A stretch of 64,000 nucleotides of DNA from Gnetum montanum (taxonomy: Eukaryota > Streptophyta > Gnetopsida > Gnetales > Gnetaceae): the NCBI GenBank assembly GCA_015680685.1, contig MNCI01020783.1:4069-68068 (forward strand), in the 5' to 3' direction. Shown here piece by piece: positions 44,175 through 53,879 of the stretch (the first letter of the stretch is position 1; every line of letters starts with the position of its first letter). The position numbers and the translations under genes are program-made. The notes beneath the pieces are model-generated. The model saw nothing but the letters and a program-made list of their open reading frames with translations, ran no database searches and was not told the DNA's origin.

Positions 44175-45481
44175 TGTACTGTCCAAAATCTTCGGTCCCT
44201 GACTGAAAGGAAACAAAGACCGCAGGATCATAGGACACGCACAGAAGATCCTACCTTCTCTTAAAGGCGAGCTAGAATGAACGAAGGTAGAGTACCTTTG
44301 GTGATCCGCATGCAAATCAGACAAGGATTCCCTTGAACGTACACCGAAGTGTTATATGCTAGGTTATACGTAAACGACGTGAAAAGCGTAAATGAGAGTG
44401 TAAACAGCGTAAATGGTGCAAACAGGCGTAAACATAAACAAGCATAAAAAAATACATGCAACAATTAATGCAAATTGTAAACTATTTTGGGAAGAAAATA
44501 TAACAATGGCATTACAGAATGAAAGTACAATGCACTGGTCTAACATAGTTATGACTGGGACACAAGGCAGACGAAAAGCTTCGGTGGATGCAAGGATGAC
44601 TGGTTCACACAGTGTAGAGGCTGTCTGCTCAATGTACAGGGTTTTCCAGCGTAAAGGGTTTTTGTGCTCTAAAATGCAGCATCTCTACTCTCTAGTATGC
44701 CTTAAAATTTTGCCAACCACCTAGATCTCATAAAAATTTGGGGTTTTATACAGGTTTTGGTATTAGACTCGAGTTGGGAGACATGTGGCTTGTTGACTGG
44801 GTTGAAAAGCATAAAATTTACCAGTGTACAATATGATACATTTGGCGGGCGTATACACTGTGTCTGGCAAGCATAGACTCTAGGTGTATATGTTGGAGGT
44901 GCTAGGCGTATGCGAACTTGGGCATAGATGTCGCAGATGCTGGCGTATACGCTGGGCGTACATGCTGATGGATGTTGGGTGTATACGTCAGGCATATACG
45001 TTGGTGTTTGTTGGGCATATATGCTGGGGCATATACGCTGATGGTTGTTGGGCGTATACGCAGGGGCATATACACTGATGGTTGCTGCCTTGTACCAATT
45101 CTTGCTCGGAAGTGCTATCTTCATGCCGTCTTTGGGGATTTCATGCTAGGCGTATACATCTGTTGTACCTGTCAAGCGTACATGTGAGGCGTGCACGCTG
45201 GACGTGTACGCTGGGCGTATACGCTGTGGATGTCAGGCATATACGTTGGGGTATATACGCTATGGATGTCGGGTGTATACGCTGGGGCGTATATGCTGTG
45301 GGTGTGAACTTGAGCATATACGCTGGGCGTATATGCTGAGATTGCATACTTAGTGAAAATCAAGTATTTTGATCTCCGAAGTTACCATGTGTGACACCAG
45401 ATGTAGCTGTGATCATCTGTGGGTCCCAGGGACCTATCTCTTGTTGAACAAGTACTAAGCTCAAAATTTTGTAGTGTTTCA
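44175..45481 (-). repeat. 5' LTR of element F
   Basis: Matches 34014-35346 throughout. It starts TGAAACAC at 45481 and ends CAGTACA at 44175 on the minus strand. A TATA-like GTATAAAACC lies at about 44740-44750. The GCGTATACGC array lies at 44850-45345. By eye the two LTRs differ at roughly one base in eight to nine over a 215-base stretch, so the insertion is old despite the perfect target duplication. Confidence 0.9.
44850..45345. repeat. GCGTATACGC palindrome array in U3 of F (5' LTR)
   Basis: The counterpart of 34690-35220, with the same order of units but different point changes (GCATATACGC, GTGTATACG). Many of the changes are C/T or G/A differences at CG dinucleotides. Confidence 0.75.
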
Positions 45482-45486
45482 TCTAG
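45482..45486. repeat. Right target-site duplication of F (TCTAG)
   Basis: Exact repeat of 34009-34013. Confidence 0.9.
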
Positions 45487-45854
45487 TTTACATGGTACAC
45501 AATAATCCAAGCTCTTTCAGAGATATCCTTGTAGAACCAAAAATAATTCTAGAGTTGGTTTGTAAATTTGATTCTACAAGCTTGCATGGCTAACAGCTAA
45601 GTTAGATTAACAAGCTTTAATTACATACAACACTAAGCTCAGTCCCACAAGTCATTCATTTGCTAAGTTGGATTAAGAGCTTTAGATGTATTTGATGCTT
45701 ATGCAGTAGAGCTATTTTGCACAAACTTTTGTAGAACCAAGACATGGCTCTGTAGCTAATGCTACATAATCACTTGTTTCAAAAGTTGATGTGGTAGAGA
45801 CAATCATAGGAGCCCTTCATAGAACTAAAAACGATTCTACAAGTTGACATGTGT
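45487..45854 (-). other. Copia H continuation right of F
   Basis: Non-coding host sequence resumes after F. It carries three more members of the TAGAACC-type inverted repeat (45532-45551, 45732-45752, 45820-45839). Whether this is the 5' LTR or another part of H is not decided by the sequence. Confidence 0.45.
45532..45839. repeat. TAGAACC...GGTTCTA palindromes, right part of array
   Basis: Copies at 45532 (TAGAACC...ATTCTA), 45732 (TAGAACC...GGCTCTG) and 45820 (TAGAACT...GATTCTA). With F removed, the five copies would be spaced about 90-200 bp apart. Confidence 0.55.
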
Positions 45855-46090
45855 TAGCTTTGCTCTCCTCCTTGGCACCACCATCACCGTGACCGGGCAG
45901 GAGTGGGCTGCTTCTGACCACCGCTCGCTGGTGGTGTCCATTGATCCACCTCAACCCCGAGCCCCACGCCCTTTTCGGTTCGAGCCCTCATGGCTTACCA
46001 AGCCATGGCTTCGCCCACTGGTGGAGGACATCTGGGCAGATTCATCTTCACGGGAGCGTAACATCAAGGCTAAAAGCAGGAAAACTAAAT
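45855..46090 (+). pseudogene. LINE endonuclease C-terminal fragment
   Basis: The plus frame contains the AP-endonuclease end typical of plant L1-like LINEs. A WAASDHRSLVVSI segment with the catalytic Ser-Asp-His is followed by the proline-rich RPFRFEPSWL linker that leads towards reverse transcriptase. The fragment is clearly GC-richer than everything around it. It stops at about 46090 in unrelated AT-rich DNA, and the 5' endonuclease residues are missing. It is probably not the same LINE as the AT-rich reverse transcriptase piece at 47561. Confidence 0.65.
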
Positions 46091-46745
46091 TCCATTTACA
46101 AATAATTACAAAACCATATAAGTGCTCTCTCCGAGGATGAACTCCTGTTATCCCTGCAATCACACAACTAGATAATAATAGCAGAAACAACTCAATATAC
46201 TAATTTGCACTTGAATTGAAATCCGGACATACATAACTTCTACCTCAAACCTTCCAGTTCTTTTATGTTGATATACTCCACACCGGGAACCGTCATTCTT
46301 GTGAGGATAAAAGATGCATCTCTGATGGCTCTATCTTCCACAATTGCTGGGATCTTGCAAATTCACAGAAGAAATGGCTCCAGTAGCAGCTATATAGAGG
46401 CTTCAAAGGTCACAAACGTGGGAACCATTTCAAAATGAAAGCTTACTCCTAAAACATTAATCTCGTAGGAGGGAATTGTAGAGTGTGTTCTCCAATGCAT
46501 GAATCTTGTATGGTTCGAAAGCTCAGACAATGTTAATATCCGCATGTTTTTCCAAAAGTTGCATATAATTACTGGCAACTACTGCAAATGGTGAGCTGCG
46601 CTGACAGCACGGTGCTAGCCAGTACAGGGACTGCCTGGTTCTTGTTTCTTTACTTTGTTGTATGTGGTATACATGATGCCACTTAACCATGGCTTGCACA
46701 GTAAAAAGAATCAAATTATCACCGTTACACTTGCTGCTGCGCCTT
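46091..46745 (-). other. Possible decayed gene fragment, minus strand
   Basis: Several short minus-strand stretches look protein-like: VVASNYMQLLEKHADINIV (about 46590-46525), AFEPYKIHALENTLYNSLL in the same frame after one stop, and RDASFILTRM...GVEYINIKELEGL (about 46330-46245). I do not recognise the family. The base composition is more balanced than the flanks. It could be host exon sequence or captured gene parts. Splice sites were not resolved. Confidence 0.3.
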
Positions 46746-47560
46746 TTATGTGGACTACCGACATTGCTTTGACGTGGGCCAATGGTTTAACATGTTTTTA
46801 TTAAAAATAGTGATACTAAATGTATGTTATTTATTGAGGTATTTTAACTGAAGGCCTCTTTAGACTGTAAAAAATGAATCCTTTTCATAGGACTAGGAAA
46901 GCCTTACAAATTACCTTTAGAGACATAGAACAATAGGGAGCTATAAATGTCAAATAGAGATACATTATTTAACTTCATCTACTTATTATCAATCATCACA
47001 CTTAATAAATGTTTGTGGGCTACTAAGAAAATCTAACACAACAATACCTATCAAGTCCTTTCAAAGCTTCTTTGCAAAGGATAAGGGCAAGATCTATGTC
47101 CCTTTAAAGTACTTGTCAAGAATGAAGGTAAACAAAAATAATTCTCCATCTCTTCAAATTTCCTCTACCAAGAATAACAGTAAACAAAAATAAATCTTCG
47201 TACTTCAAGGGAAAATCTTACAATGCAAGTGAAAGTAAAGTGGAATCCAAATAAAAGAGCAACCTTGGGATCCAACATGAGCAATATGATTAGCATTATC
47301 CTTGAAAAATAAAACCTCTATGAAGCCAAACCACCACATACAACTCACAATAGTTTAGTTGGTGAAATCCTCACCTCTAAGTTGAACTACTTAGAGCATG
47401 AGAAACAAAAGAAACCTTGCAGCATGAAACAATATGCATCCCAGCCTACATCCATAAAGAAAGGTAGTACTACCATGCCTCTCGAGTTTGCATGAACCAT
47501 TGGATTGTGCTTAACCAATAGATACATATATTATTTCTTATCCATATAAATGAACTTAAT
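46746..47560. other. Unassigned AT-rich sequence
   Basis: No ORF, LTR or repeat partner found. A duplicated AAGAATxAxxGTAAACAAAAATAA-like stretch occurs at about 47120 and 47170. It may be decayed LINE sequence upstream of the reverse transcriptase fragment. Confidence 0.3.
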
Positions 47561-47873
47561 CTATGGTCATAGCTAACTCCACCATTATTTGGTATTTTTG
47601 TTAATGAACTAGAAGAGTGGATTAAAGAGATACCTATAAACCACGTCATTAAACTAGCTTAAGAATTTTAATTTTTTGTAGATGATGTAGCACTAGTTGC
47701 AAATTCATTATCAAGGTTAAAATCAATGTTGTATCAATTAAAGAAAAAATTGTCAATATACATAAATAAAGGTGAATATTGACAAAGAAAAAGGCCAATT
47801 TGTAGAATTACTAAAATAGATTACACTTTTAAGTTAAATATTTAAAAACTTAAGATTTTGGAGACATACATAT
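47561..47873 (+). pseudogene. LINE reverse transcriptase fragment
   Basis: PPLFGIFVNELEEWI (47577) and FFVDDVALVANSLSRLKSML (about 47672-47730) are the conserved non-LTR reverse transcriptase blocks around the F-x-DD active site, with the two Asp kept. A KKLSIYIN segment follows. Several stops are present. Element C inserted at 47873, duplicating CATAT. The LINE probably continues after 56839. Confidence 0.7.
47869..47873. repeat. Left target-site duplication of C (CATAT)
   Basis: CATAT precedes the element and is repeated exactly at 56839-56843. Confidence 0.85.
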
Positions 47874-48718
47874 TGATGAGTGGTGAGGTACCCCTACAGT
47901 CAACGATACGAATACAAATGTTTATGCACAATTTGGTTGAACTTAGTAGACGGACTAGTTGTGGTATCTGGATAGTTACACGTTGATCACAGTTCATTGT
48001 CTTCCCACTTGCACTAGTATTTACTTGGTCATGTATGGTTTAGTCTAGAGTGAAGTGAATGATGTGATCCTAAACTAGTGCTACTTCTAGAGACAATGGA
48101 AAATAATCTTGTTTTAAGCTAATCAACAATAACAAGCAAAATCTAAACTAGCCTAAGTGCGATGAGCATCCATCCTTAATCATTTGTGTGCATCTTGGAC
48201 CTTATGTGCTACTTCTGGGATTACCAAACATATATTACTTGAGCACTCCTAGATATGCTACTGGGTTACCAAGTAGTTACACTTAAATGTTCATGATTAA
48301 GTCATACTTATTCTACATTTAATAATAGGAATAACAAGTGATGATAAAGAAATATCAATGAAGAAAATAATAAGTAACAATAACAATTAAATAATTAAAA
48401 GCTAAGTGAATGCTGAAATGATGGAGTAATCTTGATCTTTACTGCTGATCATGTCTGTGTCCAAGTACGTCACACTCAGATAAAGGTTCTATATAATTAC
48501 AATCATTACACTATGGGCATGCACTAGGGAAAGAACTGAGAAAGACTCTACACTTAGAGTTACCAACTTCCCCCCTTTTCCTATGCATCTGAAGGTGGTA
48601 TTTATAGGCTTACACAGGAATCCTGATATCATGTATTTGATATCATTATCTAGGCTATGATATCATGTACCCAATATCAAGGATCCAATATCGAGGCCTG
48701 AAAAAACACAATTCATCA
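47874..48718 (-). repeat. 3' LTR of element C
   Basis: On the minus strand it starts TGATGAATTG (48718) and ends CCACTCATCA (47874), the same end as in D (GTAGGGGTACC...CTCATCA). The TATA box lies at 48599-48606, 112 bases inside. Between LTR start and TATA lie four GATATC or GATATT motifs. Confidence 0.85.
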
Positions 48719-48732
48719 TACGCCCATGACTA
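48719..48732 (-). promoter_or_regulatory. 3' polypurine tract of element C
   Basis: On the minus strand TAGTCATGGGCGTA abuts the LTR start TGATGAATTG. It differs from B and D by one base (GGGCG for GGGGG). Confidence 0.75.
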
Positions 48733-48879
48733 AATAACAACTCATCCTCGAGTTAGAAAAAATAAGAACAAGTTTGATTGATTACATAGTGGATAGGTAT
48801 GGGATTATTGACTAACTAGGAATTTCTCATACCATAGTGTGGAATTAAACAAAAAAAAATTTGGACACAGAGACAAAAT

Positions 48880-51665
48880 TTACAAAAAATGGAATTTGTT
48901 GGAACTCATGTGGTTCTTGGCGGTGGTGGCTCCTCCATGGGTCTCTTCACGTTATCTTGTGCTCTAGGCTTTGGAAATGGATGTCTCTAAAGCAGTACTT
49001 GGAGGTTTTCTTCTTCAGTTTTGGGATTCTATGTCATCCATGCTAATGCTCCAATGTTTGATGGAGTTAGAACCTCCCATGCGCATAGCATTTGCGGAAA
49101 CATCTGATTGACCTTGACATACCAAGCCACAAATAGTTGTCATTCCTATTCATATGCTCTGGCTTTGCCCTTGCATTCCTGGTAGTCTATAAGTCGTCGA
49201 GCCAAATTTTCCATGACATCCTTTTGTCCTTGGTAGCTAGTCTTGACCACCTTTAATTCAAAATTTTCCACTTCTAATTTGTGCAGTGTCTTCTTGTGTT
49301 TAGGAAATCCTATTTCATAATTTGCATATCTGGTTGCTAGCTACTTTTCCAATTATGTTCTCAGTTATCCTACTATCAACATGGCCAAGTTGGCATACCA
49401 CAGGTTTTCCAACTCCATGTACTCTGTGATGTCTTATATCTATAGGTTCTTGCTTTTTAGTTCAGCAGTGGATGAAGGCATAAGTATTCAATATGGCCCA
49501 CCAATCAACATTTTGAGCACTAAGTGTATTAATGTGGCCTTTGGCCATATGAATTTCTTTCTCAATCACGTGCTTGTACATCCCCACCTAATCTCTAAAA
49601 TGATCTTTGAGCTTCTCATGTCACTTGGCCTCATTTTGCCATATGCTTATTTCAATCTCCATCTTTTGATGGATCGTGCATACCTCCTTCATTAAGAGGG
49701 TTCTATTTTCTCTAAGCAAGCAATTCATATCCTGGTTGATCCTTATTAATTGTTCTCACAATTACTAAACATTTTCTTTGAGAACATTCTTTTTTGTTTC
49801 TACAATAGTCAATCAGAGATTTTTGATGATGAGACATTTATTTTCTTCTTGTGAGGCCTTGAGTGCTTTGGCATGTGCATACATTTAAGCTTATGCCTTA
49901 GAAGCATCCCAATCAACCCTCTCTTTTTCCTTGGCCACTTTTTTATTCTCCTCTTGTAATTTATTTAGCTACTCTATCCAAAAGGATTCCCAACTATTAG
50001 GATGACGAGTGTTTCTTAGAGTTTTTCTAACTCCTCCTCTACATGCTTGGCCTTGACCTTTACCATGACCATCTTCCCTTTTGTGGAGATGAGGTCTGAT
50101 TGAGTTGCTGTGACATCTTGAGGGATGTCAAACAGGGACATTATCACTTGTTCTGTCTACAACAAATAATCTAGAACATCCTCATGCTTTGCAGGAGTCG
50201 TCAAGGGACTGGCCAAAGTTTGAGCATCGCGTGCTCTTGTAAAATCTACTGGTGGCACAATAGGAACATTAAATGATTCTTTTATATAGCTTGTGACCAC
50301 ATCTATTTCTCCCACTACATCTTGGTGCTACATTACCACTACTGTGGCACCTTCACCAGTTTCTAATTGCACCTAAAAGGATGCAATGTTTCCAAAAATC
50401 TGTTGTGATCAATGTGATTCCCCTCCTCATATTTGGATAGACACCTCACCCCCTATGCAATCAGTTGAGACCATGGATCATATGACATCATTAATGACCC
50501 TGAAGAGATTGGCTTCATCACGGCTTTCCCAACTAACCATTTTAGTGATGGTCCTAAGATGGCTCATTGATGATCAATATTCCTGTAGTGGCAGTGGTGG
50601 TTGGTCTTGTTCGCTTGTAGGTTCTATGCTAGGCCTCACTTCCTATTGTTGACTAGGCCTTGTGCTTGGAAGTTGGCTAGGCCCTCTAGTTTGAGGTGCA
50701 ATGGGCCCCACCATCTATTCTTGATCAGGCTCTAGTGTCTCACTAGCACCTTTTCTTGGGGCTGGTGGCTTCAGTAATTCAACAAATGAAGCATTTTTGG
50801 CTTTTCTAGGGACGTCATTGGTGTACATCAAAATTCCAGCATGTTAGCACAGCTTCTTGATTAGGTAGGAAAAAGTTAATTTGAACTTCCCTGTCTTACG
50901 TTCTTCAAACCGCCTTAAAATTTCAATGAGATATAGATGGGGTAGGTTGCCATTAACCTTGCCCATCAAGATGGCACTTCCTCTAGCCACATATGTGAAA
51001 ATTCTATTTAAACCTTTTGCTAGGAAAATGTGATATCTGCTGATTTTGAGGTAGATTCTCTCTTCAAGTGTAAGCTCTCTATATGCTTTATCTTCCTTTT
51101 CGTACACCCTTTTCAACCATATCTTTCATGCATCAACATTAGAATAAGTGGATAAGTGAGCAACCTTTGGTCTTGTATTTGGAAGATTTAGAACTTTTGA
51201 AATGGCTTTTCTAGAGAAATCAACAAAAATACCACCAATATCAATGATGGTACCTTCTTCTTTGTTGTGCCAAAATTGGTACATCTCTCCCAAGTGCCAA
51301 TCACCACTTTCAAAGAGAGTAGACCATAGTGGAGATCCTTTAAGTAGGTCCCTGACTTGTTCAGGAGCAAACTTAGTGAAAAGTCCAAAGTTGAGTTTGA
51401 CAATCACAACTACTAATGTGGACCTTTCATAAATTTCCTGAACACATTTTGGAGACAACGTGAGATGTTGTCCCTTTTCAGGTGCTCCACCATCTCCACC
51501 TTTGGCATTTCTCAATTGCATAGTAAAAAGAGGTTCCTAATGGATGCTAAATGATTATATCTCCTACTCTGTATGTTCCTCAAGTGACGCTTGGCCTCTA
51601 GCTCTCCTTGGCCATTTGGATGCACCCTGAGGGGGTCCTCCTTGTTGTCCTCTTTTATGGACCAT
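48880..51665 (-). pseudogene. Element C third ORF (ORF3), best-preserved N-terminal domain
   Basis: ATG at 51663-51665 directly follows TTATTGCAG on the minus strand. The start (MVHKRGQQGG) is basic. The 51521-51126 frame (131 codons) and the 51116-50844 frame (90 codons) give the clearest domain: STLVVVIVKLNFGLF, GSPLWSTLFESGDWHLGE, FWHNKEEG, IIDIGGIFVDF, NLPN, then ERIYLKISRYHIFL, GSAILMGKVNG and FSYLIKKLC. A proline-rich linker (PPAPRKGASE; PPLPLQEY) and SMSHLRTITKMVSWE follow. A coiled-coil-like helix near 49530-49740 contains NCLLRENRTLLMKEV and HEKLKDHF. The end signature FPQMLCAWEV...SNIG...WM lies near 49030-49100. No envelope features. Function unknown. Confidence 0.7.
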
Positions 51666-51980
51666 CTGCAATAACATGGAACTGTCTATTAGTAAGGCTA
51701 TTTACAAAATTTTATTTATACCTTATTTCTTGACTTAATAAATTCATTTCTTATCTAGTATGATTCAGGGTTAGAAACTTTTATGAAAGTTTCCCCTAAA
51801 ACTTTTGATATTGACCCCTAATTTGATTAGGTGACTCCAAAAAGAAATAATTTTCATGGTATGGGTGAAGAAATAAAATTAATTTGGCAAATTTTTTTAA
51901 ACATTTTTAAGGTCATTTATCCTTTATGATATCCTTCAAGAAACAATGAATTTGGAAAATTTTATGCACAACTTGGAGCA

Positions 51981-51999
51981 TACCCTTCCCCCATGACTA
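51981..51999 (-). promoter_or_regulatory. Internal polypurine-like stretch, element C
   Basis: On the minus strand TAGTCATGGGGGAAGGGTA closely resembles the element's own 3' polypurine tract (TAGTCATGGGCGTA). It lies between the U3-like block and ORF3. D has the counterpart TAGTCAAGGGGGTACGGGG at 63075. Confidence 0.5.
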
Positions 52000-52159
52000 A
52001 GTCAAACACTCCGAGTTTAGACAGGTTCAATTGGAATGAAAATCAAAGTGTTAATGAGCAAGATATGAAAGTTGGAATGATAGGTGATCATAATGTTTGA
52101 ATTCGCGGAAGAAAATTTACACAACTCAACTTTCATGAATAGTGAAAAATGACGTTCAT

Positions 52160-52268
52160 GTGCATGGTGGGGTCCTTATATATAGTTTTTATAGATGTGA
52201 TATCATGTACTCGATAGTGTGGACCTGATATCGCATCAGACCCGATATCGGATACCTAATATTGTGTC
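52160..52268 (-). promoter_or_regulatory. Internal U3-like block with TATA box, element C
   Basis: On the minus strand CACAATATTAGG, TCCGATATCGGG, GATGCGATATCAGG and GAGTACATGATATCAC lead into CTATAAAAAC and TATATATAAGG (TATA at 52177-52184). The LTR of C has the same arrangement (AATATTGGATCC, GGGTACATGATATCA, then TATAAATA). I infer a second promoter about 500 bases upstream of ORF3. Confidence 0.5.
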
Positions 52269-53879
52269 CCATTGAAAATAGGGTACTTAGAAAATTGCTA
52301 AATTTTCAAATTTCTAAGGCCAAAAATGAAGGATTTCAGGTTAATTCAAAAAGTCTAGGGTAACATTGAAGAGACTGAAAGGCACCAAAAATGTAATGAA
52401 GTTGAATTTTACAATGAAGTTCATGAGTAAGGTGAGGAAAAAGGACATGTTGTGGTGCATAGGAACGTTTGAATTAAAATAATGATAAAGAGAATGATTA
52501 TTGTAGCAATGCAATACTTGGAGGATGCAAGATGATGTGGTGATGTGCAAGGTGTGCAAAATTACAAAAGTTACGCAAGTGGGTCCTCCCCAAAGTAGGT
52601 TTCTACCTATCATGCCCTTATGTAATCACACCTGAAAATGTCTGTAGGCACTAAAAGGGTTAAATGTAATCTGCATTAGTGCAACAAAACACACACATGT
52701 AAATACCACTGTCATAAGGTATGAATTCTATGCTACACAAGACACAAGTTAAAAATACATGAATAGTAGGATGAAATGAATCGTAGAAGAGATTGTAGAG
52801 ATCGGGACATGAGGTAACTAACTCTAGCATAATGAATCTTGAGTGTAGGGCATGATTAATGTGTCATTAGCCCATTTCTGCAACATCAAGACCAAGTCCA
52901 TGCCTTTGATCAATGACATCGCATTGTTTCATCTGATGATGGACAACCATAAGAGCACCATGATAATAAGGCATATAATGACTTGGCATTTTGTCCAAGG
53001 GAGGAGTGATTTGGAATTTCTTTGTGGCACATTCTTCTTTGTTCTTTTCTTTGATTCTTTCTTTTCTTTTCTTTACTTTTCTCTTCTCTTTCTTTTCTTT
53101 TAGTTGCTTTGGCACTTTGTCCTTTCCAATAGTGAATCAAAGTAGTCGTCAACCTTGAAGCATGGGTGCATGTCTTTCTAGTGGGACCCCCAAAATAGTA
53201 ATGAGTTTGTTTATTGAGTGCCTTTATTACACTTACTCACATTTTTTGTTATATCTACAAGGATCTCAGTACAACCAAGTTGCATGATAGAATGTACAGA
53301 TGTCACCAAAAAGAATCCACAAGTCCCCTTAATGTCACACCTTGCCCATTCCCTCTTACTCCATCATTTTTCACTTTGGGCATACTGAGCATAAAATTAC
53401 TTTAAGTTCTAATAATGACAAGAATATCATCATTCCTAGAGTAGAACCTCTTATTAATAGAATGGATGGATGGATGTTGTGGGCTCACTATCCAAATAAG
53501 TAATCACTTGGGACTTGACAACATAGAACAACACCTTGACCAATGAGTCACATGAGTGTTTTATTCATAGATGAGATTTTTCATAAAAAGATAAAATAAA
53601 AAATAAAAAGATAAAGCAACAAATTGAAAGATGAAAAATTAGAAATCAAAAAATTAGAAAACAACAAATTGAAAATGAAGAACTGGAATACAAAAAATTG
53701 TAAAATCAATGAAAAGAGAAAATAATATTTACTAATTCTTCTTGTTAGAATGGAGTATATCCTCCATAACAAGACTTTTGAGCATGGATATAATTAATAA
53801 ATGAAAGATGAAAATCCATGCATGTGGAAAATATTGGAGTTTGGTCATATCCAAACCACTAGATGTCTTTTGATGTGGT

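Larger units (their letters stand above)
34014..45481 (-). mobile_element. Element F: Tat-lineage Ty3 retrotransposon, reverse transcriptase core lost
   Basis: An 11,468-bp minus-strand element with LTRs of 1333 and 1307 bp and a perfect 5-bp target duplication. Coding order from the right: gag, proline-rich linker, protease, a reverse transcriptase/RNase H remnant, a second RNase H and integrase. The second RNase H is the hallmark of the Tat (Ogre-like) clade. The palm of reverse transcriptase is absent. Coding frames are longer than in B, so F decayed less. It has no ORF3 of the B/C/E kind. Confidence 0.9.
51666..53879 (-). other. Element C spacer between gag and ORF3
   Basis: Minus-strand non-coding sequence. 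It holds the GGGGAGGACCCACTTGC landmark (52580-52600) and a long purine run (plus-strand pyrimidines at 53035-53103). It also holds the CATCCATCCATCCATTC landmark (53460-53475) and an A/T-rich stretch at 53580-53720. The landmarks are shared with B and D in the same order. The spacer also carries the internal U3-like block and a polypurine-like stretch. Confidence 0.6.

Noticed and set aside
45855-47873. One continuous LINE from endonuclease to reverse transcriptase
   Set aside because: Spacing would be possible, but base composition differs strongly and unrelated sequence lies between the two parts.
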